A stretch of 64,000 nt of DNA. Origin: Eutrigla gurnardus. Lineage: Eukaryota; Chordata; Actinopteri; Perciformes; Triglidae. The position numbers and the translations under genes were made by a program. Shown one piece after another: positions 54,001 to 64,000 of the stretch; position 1 is the first letter of the stretch; every line of letters starts with the position of its first letter. A model generated the notes under the pieces. It saw only the letters and a list, made by a program, of their open reading frames with translations. It had not been told where the DNA came from and made no database searches. The stretch lies in assembly GCA_963514095.1 (NCBI GenBank), contig OY741286.1, positions 1,778,611 to 1,842,610 of the forward strand. The letters run 5' to 3'.

Positions 54001-54551
54001 GTCCATCCAGCTGGACCCCCGTCGTCCTCACAGCTCAGAGAGAAGGACTTTCCTTCAAACAGCTGAGAGCTGCTGGGACTCGCCGTCAGAGAGGCTGCTG
54101 GGATTTCATATGAGATCAGAAGTAAAACCATGAGGTGATGCTGGTGTTGGAGTTCAGTAACCGTCGGTGTGAACGAGGCGACTGACCTCGATTTGTGGAG
54201 CGGCTCAGCAGCGACGTCGCAACTGGAGAGAAGTGAAACTCCGCTCGGTTTACAATCAACACTTATTTCAAAATTTAAAATCAAAACTGCAAAAAAATAA
54301 TAAAACAGCACAAAGTTTATATATCCTTTAAAAGGAGACCGGAACTGAACACAGGGCCGATCTCTTAAACAAACAGGATGTAAACGTTTAATTAACTGTT
54401 CAACCTTCCTGTATAACATACATTTATGTGATCAAAGAATTCAGTACAAATGTTTCCTCGCCCTGATCAAGGCTGATCAATCGAGATAAATCAGATTCAA
54501 ACTGCACATGTACTCACGGAGCAGCGGCAGGAGAGCAGCACGTCCCATCAT
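48058..54551 (-). CDS. FCRL-C: two-Ig inhibitory receptor with ITIM tail
   Basis: Exons (minus): leader 54551-54518 (MMGRAALLPLL), mini-exon 54222-54187 (36 bp, LATSLLSRSTNR), Ig1 54094-53834, Ig2 53750-53511, stalk/TM 52514-52332, tail 51853-51779, tail 48295-48214, tail 48128-48058. Every junction is phase 1. Ig1: ASLTASPSSSQLFEGK, FSLSCEDDGG, DSGVYWCESG. Ig2: VTLSCRTKPT, FYKDGSFIR, DEGLYTCTIGDR. The stalk is Pro/Ser-rich, and the TM is WSLPSLCGLVLLVVLVLLV. ITIM-type tyrosines: PVYSSV, VGYGEI, VVYSSV. A 2.7-kb retroelement block lies between the first two tail exons. If the exon at 51853 is not spliced, it reads on for 18 codons to its own stop (TGA), giving a one-ITIM form. Paralogue of FCRL-A, with near-identical Ig exons. 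Confidence 0.8.
48523..48985 (+). mobile_element. RLE-type LINE, 3' fragment (first copy)
   Basis: Begins within ACTGACATCTG..TCGTTGAAGCAAGTCC and encodes the end of the restriction-like endonuclease domain (VLLLELTVPWEDRMEEANER to WANAAGTQAGD), then a 3' UTR ending GGATGTATCTATACACTG. Almost identical to 50722-51187. 5'-truncated. Confidence 0.8.
48986..51187 (+). mobile_element. RLE-type LINE, internally deleted (second copy)
   Basis: Starts with 5' leader and an N-terminal zinc finger region (CICGKVCKNDRGLKIHQARM, about 49275). It then jumps near 49450-49475 from NLQVGG directly to the RT thumb region (ISWARMSFKPTKSRSM), so most of the RT is deleted. The 3' half includes the CPLCPGRGTLEHIMSSCP knuckle and the endonuclease RPDLVLT...LLELTVPWE. 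A stop or frame change at about 50101-50170 further breaks it. The end matches the first copy exactly. It belongs to the R2/HERO/NeSL-like group; the clade is not resolved. Confidence 0.75.
50170..51066 (+). pseudogene. LINE zinc knuckle and restriction-like endonuclease
   Basis: The longest intact piece of the internally deleted element. It has the Cys-Cys-His-Cys knuckle CPLCPGRGTLEHIMSSC, followed by an endonuclease core with PD (SLRPDLVLT) and a downstream ELTVPWE acidic strand, and an Arg/Lys-rich end. This nuclease type nicks the target for reverse transcription. Without the RT core, the copy cannot be autonomous. Confidence 0.7.
52195..52256. repeat. (TATC)n / (GATA)n microsatellite
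   Basis: TCTATCTATCTTTC units turning into GATAGATTGATAGATAGAT, forming a small inverted repeat in an FCRL-C intron. Confidence 0.85.
52560..53395. repeat. ~20-bp minisatellite in FCRL-C intron
   Basis: About 40 units of TTTGTAGTTGTTTTGTGTCT with variants (GAGTCTC, AGTCG, AGTGG) between the Ig2 and TM exons. Reverse complement of the array at 62470-64000. Open frames of 100-270 codons on both strands are repeat artefacts. Confidence 0.9.
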
Positions 54552-54711
54552 CACAGATGAAGACTGATTTTCCGTCAGTTAAACTACCCCCCCCCCCCCC
54601 CACCCCCCCCACACCCACCCACCCGTGGTTTAGCTTCATCAGAAAACATGAAAAAAAGACAAAGAAGAATAAGGTCATTAGTTATTTTAGAAAGAAGAAA
54701 GGAAGGAAGAT

Positions 54712-54746
<35 letters not shown>

Positions 54747-55080
54747 AACATAAAGGGGAAATAATATCAAGTTTGTCATTATTTCCTAAAAAATCATCAC
54801 AAAGAGAAGAAATAGAATACATGATAACTATAAAAAGACGTTTGGATAAAATGATAAAATATAAGAATAAAATATATTTTAAAATAAAAAATAAAGACGT
54901 TGCAGGTGACCGGTCCTTCACAGAGACACCTGGACAGTTTAATATTTATGTATTGATATATAAATCATACATAATTATATTATAATGTAATGTAATAAAA
55001 CAGAGTAAAAGTATTCATATAGTGTAGAAATGGTGTGTAGTGGTATGATATTACAGTACATCAATAGAAATATATTAAAT

Positions 55081-55112
<32 letters not shown>

Positions 55113-56122
55113 GTTGTTGTTGACTATTATAGCTTTATTTATTTTTTATAAATGAAATCCTATTAATGGGCTCTGCCAACTTTACAAACTTTACTCTTCA
55201 CTTTGTTTTTATGTACCTGTGTTTAAATAAAGTTTTTTTTTTTTCCCAACTATGGAAAACTTTCTCGAGCGCTGATTGGCTGAGGGGGGAAGCGGAAGAG
55301 GTAGTTCACGTGTATTCATTCATAGCCGAGCGTTGTTTAATCACAGGCAGCCGACCCGAAGCGGACCTGAAGCGGACCTGAAGAGGACCCGTAAGGGACC
55401 CGAGGCGGACCATTAAATGGCTGATTTAACACCCGGACCGGGTCTTTCCCCGCGGGATCTAGCTTTCCCTCTCTGGATCCGGACCATGACGCTGGGTGAC
55501 GGGGACCGGGGGACCAAAGGCTCATCCACCCCCCCCCCCCCCTCGAGACTCGGCTGGTTGTCGTGAACCCCCGCGGTGACCCCGGAGGGACCGTCGGTGA
55601 GTCGGTGAGTCCGCTAACCTGCAGGTTTAAAGAGCCGGTTCACGTATTTATTTATTTATAGACGGGAAACACGCAGAGCTAACGGCTAGCCGGTGAGCTA
55701 GCCTAGCATGATTAGCGGAGGCTAGCCTTCCAGAAAGTCGGTACGTTTTTAGCTCGCTATTTAAGAGTTTATCTCGGTTTTAGAAAGTCGAATTAAAACT
55801 AATAAAAAGTCCGTTACTGATGCTAACGGTTATCACGGAGGCTAACGTTACTCGCTCGGAAGTCGTTACTCGTGATGATCGGCAACGTGTTGTATTTAAA
55901 TTAAATTAAATTTCAATTATAATTAAATTATTTATAGTAAAATGTGGACAAAGAGAAGACGTACATTCATACATTATGAATATTTGACTGTATAAGACTC
56001 ATTTAACAGCATTTAATGTAATATAACAGTGTTTTTAATCAACTAAAAGAACGTTTTTTCTGCTGCTTTATGTCCGTTTATCACATACTCTATGGCATTG
56101 TGTATTACACATAAATATATAT

Positions 56123-56155
<33 letters not shown>

Positions 56156-56506
56156 TGTACTTATAATTCAAATTCTAGGATGCCTTATGTTTCATGAACT
56201 TTATCCAAAGGCTGCCTTTGTGTTGTTTTGTGTCTACCTACAGAGTATTTGTGTTTTATTGTGTATTATTAATGTATTCTATATAATTATTGTGTCCTGT
56301 AGGTTTTCTTAATACTTTCTACTTGTTTTGGGGACTACAGATGGACTACACATAATCTGACTGGAGCGCAGCTTTTAGGCTCCGCCTCCTGCTGTTCCTG
56401 CTGTTCCGCCTTCCCCCCCACCTCCCTCGTCTGCTGCGAGCTTTGTTTTGTTTTGAACTCTTATTCAGATAAAAACGACTCTCGATCCTAAAGAACGCGT
56501 TTTACG
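54552..56506. other. FCRL-C / V-set 3 head-to-head intergenic region
   Basis: 2.0 kb between divergent leader exons. It contains poly-C (54588-54602), (GAAA)n (54712-54746), (ATT)n (55083-55112), an ATTGGCT box at 55274 in GC-rich DNA, a GGACC-rich/CpG stretch 55350-55600, a GTGAGT donor near 55595 (possible non-coding exon), a (TA)n run at 56130 and GGCTCCGCCTCC GC boxes at 56379. No coding exon is recognised. Confidence 0.55.
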
Positions 56507-58098
56507 ATGTCAGACATGTTTTCTTCAGCCGTCCGGGGTCTCGTCATCATCCAGCTGGTCTTTGCAGCGGGTGAGTGCGTTCACGCGCACATGCACTCTC
56601 TTATGCTGCTGCGTCATAGCAGCTGATGTTTACCATAATAAAAACGCGTTTTGTGTTTAAAACGACCGGATAAAAGCATGTTTCTAAGGTTGAGCTGCAG
56701 CTGATTGTTGTCGTTAGTACTTCTGTTTGCGTTTATAAGTTACTAAACTGAAAATAAAACGCATCAAAACAACAGAAGTGAAACACATAGGGGCGTCAGG
56801 TTTTTAAAAACAAACAAGTGAAACGTCAGCAGGACTCTTGCAGTACAAGCTCCAACAATTAAACATGAAGACATGAGACAACATCAATTAAAAAAACAGC
56901 ATTTTGTGACATTTCTTTATGAAAAATGACTTTTGATGATGAACAGATGATGAAAATAGTTGGTGATTATATTTCTGTGGATCTGTTAGTGGAATTAGTT
57001 TTCCTTTCATTTGTGGTCCTTCTGTAAAAAGCTGTCTCCAAACATCATGTTGGTTGTTTAGAGGACAATAACATCTCATTTAATGTGATGAACAAGTGAC
57101 AGAATAAGTAGACTGAATACTGACCATTGGATTGATACAAATATGGAGTTTACCACAGCTGGAAGGTGCTGGAAAAGCATGGAAATGAACCTTGAAGTGC
57201 TTGAAAAGTGCTTGAATGTGAGTTTGGAGAAGGTGGAGGAACCCTGCATTCAGCAGCAAACTGGAGCGAGTGCTGTTTAATCTGCTGAGTTGGTCATGAG
57301 ATCAGCAGCACGTCTGCCATTACATCGGGTTTTGTGTTCCATCGTCTCCTTCCCGTTTCTCTGCTCAAAATGACTCTTTTCCTGTTTTAGAGTCGGAGGT
57401 GATGAAGGTGAAGCCGGAGCAGAACGTCCGTCTTCTGTGTCCGACCGACGTGAGCGGCTCCATCACGCTGCTGGAGTGGAAACGCCGCGACCCGCCGGAC
57501 AAAGAGGACGTCTACGTCTTCTTCTACAGGAACGAGCGCTCGTACGACGACTACCAGCATCCTGGTTACCGCGGGCGGGTGCAGCCCGGGCGTCCGGAGA
57601 CGGAGGACGGCGGCGTTTCCATCGTTCTGAGGAACGTCGGCGTCAACGACACGGGAACGTACGGATGTCGGGTTGTAATCAGCCAGACGGGACGCAACGG
57701 GACAACTTACTCTGATTTCAAGCACCAAATCCACCTGGTGGTTGCAGACACAAGTGAGTTTGTAGTTCAGACTCTGGACTTTGTAGTTCAGACTCTGGAC
57801 TTTGTAGTTTAGACTGGAGTTTGTAGTTCAGACTCTGGACTTTGTAGTCCAGACTCTGGAGTTTGTAGTTTAGACTGGAGTTTGTAGTTCAGACTTGCTG
57901 ACACCTGTTTTCTGCTCTGCAGGTCACCCAACTGGAAACAAGGACGGGAACCATCAATCCATAAATCTGCCAAGTGTTACAACTGTTGTGCTTGTTGTTG
58001 TTGTTCTGTTTGTTGTTGTTGTTGCTATTTGTGTTTTTTTTGGAAAACAAAAAAAACGAAAAAGAAACTCGAGGCTGAACATCGAAGCGAGCATGTGA
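56507..58098 (+). CDS. V-set Ig membrane receptor 3
   Basis: Exons: leader 56507-56570 (MSDMFSSAVRGLVIIQLVFA; a second Met at 56516 would also serve), V-set 57391-57753 and stalk/TM/tail 57923-58098; all junctions phase 1. V domain: VRLLCPTDV, LLEWKRRDPPDKEDVYVFFY, YRGRVQPGRPETEDGGVSIV, DTGTYGCRVV, then NGTTYSDFKHQIHLVV. Span: TTVVLVVVVLFVVVVAICVF, coded by (GTT)n-like codons. The tail is strongly basic (GKQKKRKRNSRLNIEASM) with no ITIM. AATAAA lies at about 58210. The V exon is GC-rich against AT-rich introns, as in genes 1 and 2. Intron 2 starts with a 21-bp repeat. Confidence 0.85.
57756..57895. repeat. 21-bp tandem repeat beside splice donor
   Basis: About six units of TTTGTAGTTCAGACTCTGGA (some GAGTTTGTAGTTTAGACTG) directly after the V-exon donor of V-set gene 3. 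Confidence 0.85.
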
Positions 58099-60082
58099 TC
58101 TGAAGAGTCTCGGATCTCTTTACCCGTATCTGTACCCGGTCGCACACAAACGACTGTTTCTAGAAGTTTCCTACATCAACTTCACAGTCCTGTTACGCTT
58201 CTGTTTTCCAAATAAATGGGCTAAAGCGAGTTGAGCAGCAGTTAAAGTCGGTTCCATTCAGCCGCCCTGCTAGACAGAATGGGCAACACGGCATGTATAG
58301 AACGGCATCGTCTGCATAGAAATGCACTTTTCTGCACTTTTTTCTGCACTTTGTTTTCCATTCCATTAACTTTGTACAGTTTATTAGACACTTTATTCAG
58401 TAATTATCATTTGACAAGGCATCTGTGTGTTTAGTGTAATTAACAGTCACAAGGCTTCATCTAGTTCGTCTAGTTTTGGGCTCCAAAGGAATGATTTTAA
58501 GAAGTTTATGTATATAATTCTATTGGAATGTACTTATTGGGACTCTCCCATATATAATTGAGTTTCTGAATGATGAGGAATTAGAATATGAACAACTAGA
58601 ATGTTTCTTCAATCAATGTCGTTTCACTGTCTGCGTTCCAAACGCTTGTTTTTATGTTGCAGAGCACCTTAATGCACAGTATAAGCTTTAATAAAACATA
58701 TACATTTAACTCTGGACATGTTTACTCTTGTTTCATGTTGATTCAGGAAGTTCAACCGGTTTCCCCTTTACATGTCACGCTTCCTGTTTTGACAGGAAGT
58801 TGTTGGTTTGTAACTTCAGCGTTCTTTGGAGGACTTTGTGAGTGTCCAAAGACCAGCAACGGTCCGATGAGGTCAGCACTTTCCTGTTTATAGACAGACT
58901 GTCCCCTGGGTCCTAGTGCTCCACCTCTCCCCTGGGTCCTAGTGCTCCACCCTTCTGGCTGCAGCTCAAAGAGCTTGTACTTTTCCCACTTGTACGTGAG
59001 TAAAGACGTTGAATCAGTACTTCTATTGCACATGTACTTCTACTTGAGTCTGTACTTTCTGATCACAAGTGTTGACATGTTGAGATGGAGGTTTCGTTTC
59101 TCAAACCACAGATATGAATAGTTGTTATGGTACATTACGCCCCTCCCCTTCCCCTTTGAGCCGTTCTCAGTGTGTCTTCTTGTTAAACATTAACTCTGTG
59201 TGTGTTTTTCTTTCTACGATCAGGACGTTAAAGTCTCTGCAGCTCCTTTGAGCTGTTTTTGGATGTTTTGCATGCAGACCTTCAAAATAAAAGGCAGCAG
59301 CTGGCGTTCCATGTTGACATAACGATGATAATGATGATGAATGTGCTTGTGAACAGGGCGTGAATGACCGCAGGACAAACAAACGGGATGGGATGGGGGA
59401 GGGAGTTCCCATTAGATTTCCCTTTCCTTTCCTTAACTTTCAGACTGACTCACCTACAGATGAAACATTTCAAATAAACCTTTTCACAGCTTTTCATTGT
59501 CGTGGGAGGATTAATGAGTACAAATGCACACAGGTGTCATACATACAGATACTACACTCAAGTAGAAGTACACATACTTGTGTTCATCAGGGTAAAAGTA
59601 GAGGTACTGATTCAGATTGTCTACTTGAGTAGAAGTAGAAGTACAGCCTCTGAAATGTACTCAAAGTAAACCGTGTGAAGGACGTTTCTTTTACTTTCAC
59701 CAGGATGTTTGTGGAACGACATAACAAAATACTTCATGCCAGAACAGATCTTATCTTCAGTGAATCATCAGAGCCAGAATCTCTGAGAGTCTGCTGCCAC
59801 CTGCTGGCTGCTTGTATAATAATAATAATAATAATAAAAGACATTGTTTTTAGGCCACAACGTGACTCTGAGGTACTTGTACTTTACTTTTTATTGCTCT
59901 ACATTTATCTTTCTGACAGATCACTTAAATGAAATACAATCAACTCATACATTATTTATTATTATAGATTAAACTATAAGCAGTATACAAACACATGAAT
60001 GCATCAATAATTACAATATATATGATTCTGCATACTTTTGGTAGAAATTTGCATATATATATATATATATAGATAATAGCCC
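58099..60082. other. 3' flank of V-set gene 3, gene-free
   Basis: Holds a 3' UTR with AATAAA, two direct copies of CCCCTGGGTCCTAGTGCTCC (58903, 58928), two CTCF-like cores (59797 and flanks) and AT-rich sequence. No exon is recognised. Confidence 0.55.
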
Positions 60083-60208
60083 TGTGATAGACAGGTTACC
60101 TGTCCAGGTGTACCCTGCCTTCACCCAATGACAGCTGAGATGGGCTCCAGCCCCTAACCCTGAATACAGGATAAGCAGAAGAAAATGGATGGATGGATGT
60201 TTTTAATA
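60083..60208 (+). mobile_element. LINE2/SINE 3' tail
   Basis: TGATAGACAGGTTACCTGTC, CCCAATGACAGCTGAGATGG, GCTCCAGCCCC and a (GGAT)n end: the widely dispersed 3' end shared by fish L2-type LINEs and the SINEs that borrow it. 5'-truncated. Confidence 0.7.
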
Positions 60209-60619
60209 ATCTCTTTTTTACTTTTACTGTTTTTTTACTGTATATTTTATATATACACAGACACACACACACACGGTTTCTGCCACTTCCTACCTGCACT
60301 GCACTACGATATGATGTTTTTATTCATATCTTGCAATCATACATGTATAAATATACATCTCATATGTAATCAGGATATGAACTAGGAAAAGGCCCCAAAA
60401 AGCTGCTTGTCAGCGTGGAAACCTGAGCAGAAGAGTAATACACAGTATAGACCAGAAACATGACAAAAACATACACAAAAACTATACATAAACCCCAGAT
60501 ATTGCAGCAGTATCCAAAAGGAACACACCAGAGACTACAATCAACAGCAATCAGACCAGGCAGCCTTAAGTTAGTGTAGCATGATTGACCAGTGGACATT
60601 AGGACCAGACATAATTGGA

Positions 60620-61235
60620 CAGAAATCGCTTTTTTACTTTTTTTTTTTGAAGAGATAGAACGATTTAGACATCTTTACATCATTCTCCAAGTTATTCCAT
60701 AACTGGAAACCCCGGCAAGTGACACTAAAGTTTGTGTTTTTACGTTTCCGAGTTTTTCCCTTAAACAGGAGTTTATTTCTGGTGTTGTGTCTATGCAGGG
60801 GACTGCAGACGGGAACAAGTGCACACAGACAAGCATTGGATTAAACAGTACATACGTTTAGAAAAATATTCAGGTCGGCAAGCTTTAATACACCTGAGCT
60901 CTCAAAGAGAGGTCAGTGTGGTCTCTGAAATGTGACCAAAAGATGGTGCGATGACTTTCTTTTGAAGTGATTGTAATTTATAAAGATAGCTCGGAAAGGT
61001 GTTACACCAAATGATATTACAGTAAAATAAATGTGGTTTAATAAAGATCTGTACAGGGTGAGTAGTGCTGAGAGAGGAAGGTAATCTCTTAACTTAAAAA
61101 ATAGACCTAAGTACTAGATAATTTCTTGGTGAGTTGCTCAATATGATGTTTAAAATTTAAGTGTTCATCAATGTGGACCCCCAGGAATTTTGTGTTTTTT
61201 ACTCTTTTTATTTCATGTCCGTCAATGTTAAGGCA
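60620..61235 (-). pseudogene. LINE reverse transcriptase C-terminal fossil
   Basis: The minus strand reads LNIDGHEIKRVKNTKFLGVH, IDEHLNFKHHIEQLTKKLSS (61220-61110), then a broken region with stops, ISWSHFRDHTD-like sequence near 60925, and HNTRNKLLFKGKTRK...FQLWNNLENDVK near 60820-60680. These are the RT thumb and C-terminal motifs of a CR1/L2/Rex-type LINE. Several stops and frameshifts. Confidence 0.65.
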
Positions 61236-61249
61236 CATGTTTTATATGA

Positions 61250-61250
<1 letters not shown>

Positions 61251-61323
<73 letters not shown>
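61251..61323. repeat. (TA)n microsatellite
   Basis: About 36 uninterrupted TA units, the longest pure dinucleotide run in the window. Confidence 0.9.
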
Positions 61324-61325
<2 letters not shown>

Positions 61326-62024
61326 TTTCACATGATAATGGTAAACTCTTGTTTATTCCACCACTTTTTCTACATTTAAATGAGATTTAAACTCAAAACT
61401 CTAAAAGTTAGTAGTATTAGTTTTCTTACTAGTTTATTATTAGTTTTATTAATTAATGATGATGAACTTTCAGGTCTGATTTTTGTGAAAACGTCTCGGC
61501 ATCATTTCTGCTTTTACTCTTAATTATTCTAAAGCATTATAAATCGTATTCGTATTAATTATTACTGTCATTGTTATTGATATAAGCAGGTTATTGTGAA
61601 GCGTCCTGATGCTCAGTGTGGTAACTCCTCTGCTCCACTAGGTGGCGCCTGGCTCCCGTGTTACAGGACCACCACCTTCCCATATTATATTCTAGGTATG
61701 TGTATATAAAGTATGTTTACAGTGTGGTAGTAGTACTTTCACTATAACAGTATTATGTAATCTAATACATCTTCTCTTACGTGTTGGTTTCCTTCTGAGT
61801 AAATGTTTTTAGTTCCAGTTAGATTTGTAATCTGAAGTGACTTTTAACTTTTATTCTTCACTCTTCTTTGTGTGAACCTTTATTTCCTCTGGAATCCTGA
61901 TTCAGGGTTTAATCCGGTTTCTCCGTCGGTGAACCAGAACGGAGGCTTTAAATAGAAGGAGAGCGATGATGTCACACAAACAGACAGAGATGGAATGGCT
62001 GTCTAAGAAAACGCTCCTACAGCG

Positions 62025-62079
<55 letters not shown>

Positions 62080-62469
62080 TGTGTGTGTGTGTGGGTGTGT
62101 GTGGGACCGCCTACTTCTGTGGAACTGCCTCTGAACCTCTAACAGACACACGACGTGTCTCTCTGTCGGATTTGAATACTGGACGAGCATGAAGGAAGCC
62201 GATGGACGGATGATGTCGTGACGGGATGAACGGTGAGTCCAAACCTTCACGCTTCTCTCCAAACCCTAAACAGGTTCAGAGTTTCAGTTTGCTGCCGACC
62301 ATCGCTTCACTTCTTTCAAGTAAATCCAAATATGGTGGATTTGATTTATACTTTTTTAAGATAAACTGAAGGATTAAATGATAAACTCTGGATGAAGAAG
62401 GGATCGTCGACATAGTGTTCATAATGTTAAATAAAAAAACCCAGAAGATTAGACACAACGTGAAAATAA
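61324..62469. other. gene-free spacer with (GT)n
   Basis: (GT)n at 62024-62102. GAACG|GTGAGTCC at 62232 is a possible donor of an upstream non-coding or short exon of a gene lying to the right, but no reading frame or partner exon supports it. Confidence 0.45.
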
Positions 62470-64000
62470 GGAGACGCTAAACAACTACATAGAGACACAA
62501 CAACTACAAAGAGAGACAAAACAACTACATAGAGACACAACAACTACAAAGAGAGACAAAACAACTACATAGAGACACAACAACTACAAAGAGACAAAAC
62601 AACTACATAGAGACACAACAACTACAAAGAGAGACACAACAACTACATCGAGACACAACAACTACATAGAGAGACACAACAACTACATAGAGACACAACA
62701 ACTACATAGAGAGACACAACAACTACATAGAGACACAACAACTACATAGAGAGACACAACAACTACATAGAGACACAACAACTACATAGAGAGACACAAC
62801 AACTACATAGAGACACAACAACTACAAAGAGACAAAACAACTACATAGAGACACAACAACTACATAGAGACACAACAACTACAAAGAGAGACAAAACAAC
62901 TACATAGAGACACAACAACTACAAAGAGACAAAACAACTACATAGAGACACAACAACTACAGAGAGAGACACAACAACTACAAAGAGACACAACAACTAC
63001 ATAGAGAGACAACAACTACATAGAGACACAACAACTACAAAGAGAGACACAAAACAACTACATAGAGACACAACAACTACATCGAGACACAACAACTACA
63101 TAGAGACACAACAACTACAAAGAGAGACAAAACAACTACAAAGAGAGACACAACAACTACATAGAGACACAACAACTACATAGAGACACAACAACTACAA
63201 AGAACAAAACAACTACATAGAGACACAACAACTACAAAGAGACACAACAACTACATAGAGACACAACAACTACAAAGAGAGACACAACAACTACATAGAG
63301 ACACAACAACTACATAGAGACACAACAACTACAAAGAACAAAACAACTACATAGAGACACAACAACTACAAAGAGACACAACAACTACATAGAGACACAA
63401 AACAACTACAGAGAGACAAAACAACTACATAGAGACACAACAACTACAAAGAGAGACAAAACAACTACAAAGAGAGACACAAAACAACTACAAAGAGAGA
63501 CAAAACAACTACAGAGAGACACAACAACTACATCGAGACACAACAACTACATAGAGACACAACAACTACATAGAGACACAACAACTACAAAGAGAGACAA
63601 AACAACTACATAGAGACACAACAACTACAAAGAGAGACAAAACAACTACATAGAGACACAACAACTACAAAGAGAGACAAAACAACTACAAAGAGAGACA
63701 CAAAACAACTACATAGAGACACAACAACTACATAGAGAGACAAAACAACTACATAGAGACACAACAACTACAAAGAGAGACAAAACAACTACATAGAGAG
63801 ACAAAACAACTACATAGAGACACAACAACTACAAAGAGAGACAAAAAAACTACAAAGAGACACAACAACTACAAAGAGATGCAAAACAACTACAGAGAGA
63901 CACACAAAACAACTACAAAGAGACACAACAACTACAAAGAGAGACAACAACTACAAAGAACAAAACAACTACAGAGAGACACAACAATCACAAAGAGAGA
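62470..64000. repeat. ~19-22-bp minisatellite, runs off window
   Basis: At least 75 units of ACAACTACATAGAGACACA and ACAACTACAAAGAGAGACAAA in mixed order to the window end. Reverse complement of the FCRL-C intron array, though here ACATAG variants dominate. Confidence 0.9.

Noticed and set aside
54557..54985. 142-codon plus-strand frame rich in Lys
   Set aside because: Translation of poly-C, (GAAA)n and AT-rich DNA; no domain or neighbours in phase.
62160..62236. First exon of a gene to the right (donor GAACG|GTGAGT)
   Set aside because: A donor alone is not enough; no leader frame, promoter or downstream exon is visible before the minisatellite and window end.
62470..64000. CRISPR-like repeat array
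   Set aside because: Units are contiguous with no unique spacers, and the genome is vertebrate; it is a minisatellite.

Overview
The window is eukaryotic DNA from a teleost fish, most likely a percomorph. The genes are split by GT...AG introns. It contains a fish-type FISNA-NACHT/B30.2 NLR gene, Fc-receptor-like (FCRL) immunoglobulin genes with ITIM tails, and short V-set membrane receptors of the kind expanded in fish. It also carries DIRS, PIF/Harbinger, hAT-like, APE-type LINE and endonuclease-type (RLE) LINE elements, plus many micro- and minisatellites. No prokaryotic, plasmid or phage feature is present.

Layout. 0-1 kb: an AT-rich minisatellite, then a two-exon FCRL leader remnant on the minus strand. 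2.6-3.1 kb: an element with long inverted ends. 3.4-9.3 kb: a 5.9-kb DIRS retroelement with gag, RT, RNase H/methylase and tyrosine recombinase, and the terminal/internal complementary regions typical of DIRS. 10.2 kb: a lone LRR exon. 10.4-17.5 kb: a decayed Harbinger transposon with a broken Myb/SANT gene and an expanded minisatellite; a complete 4.6-kb LINE with a 15-bp target duplication has inserted into it. 18.1-24.9 kb: an NLRC3-like gene (plus strand) with no LRR exon left between NACHT and B30.2. 25.7-27.9 kb: a Harbinger copy interrupted by a probable solo LTR.

28-58 kb is the immune-receptor part. Plus-strand V-set/TM genes (28.4-30.2, 41.2-45.1 and 56.5-58.1 kb) alternate with minus-strand FCRL/ITIM genes (35.0-38.8 and 48.1-54.6 kb). 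FCRL and V-set genes are arranged head to head about 2 kb apart in two pairs. A third, broken pair is suggested by the FCRL leader at 0.6-0.8 kb and the V-set gene at 28.4 kb, now separated by the transposon/NLR block. The FCRL proteins have two Ig domains, one membrane span and three ITIM-type tyrosines, so they should be inhibitory. The V-set proteins have one V domain, one span and a short tail without ITIMs. The right end (58-64 kb) is gene-poor: LINE fossils, microsatellites and a 1.5-kb minisatellite that is the reverse complement of one in an FCRL intron.

All exon models come from reading splice sites, phase and domain homology by eye. Transcript data were not available.
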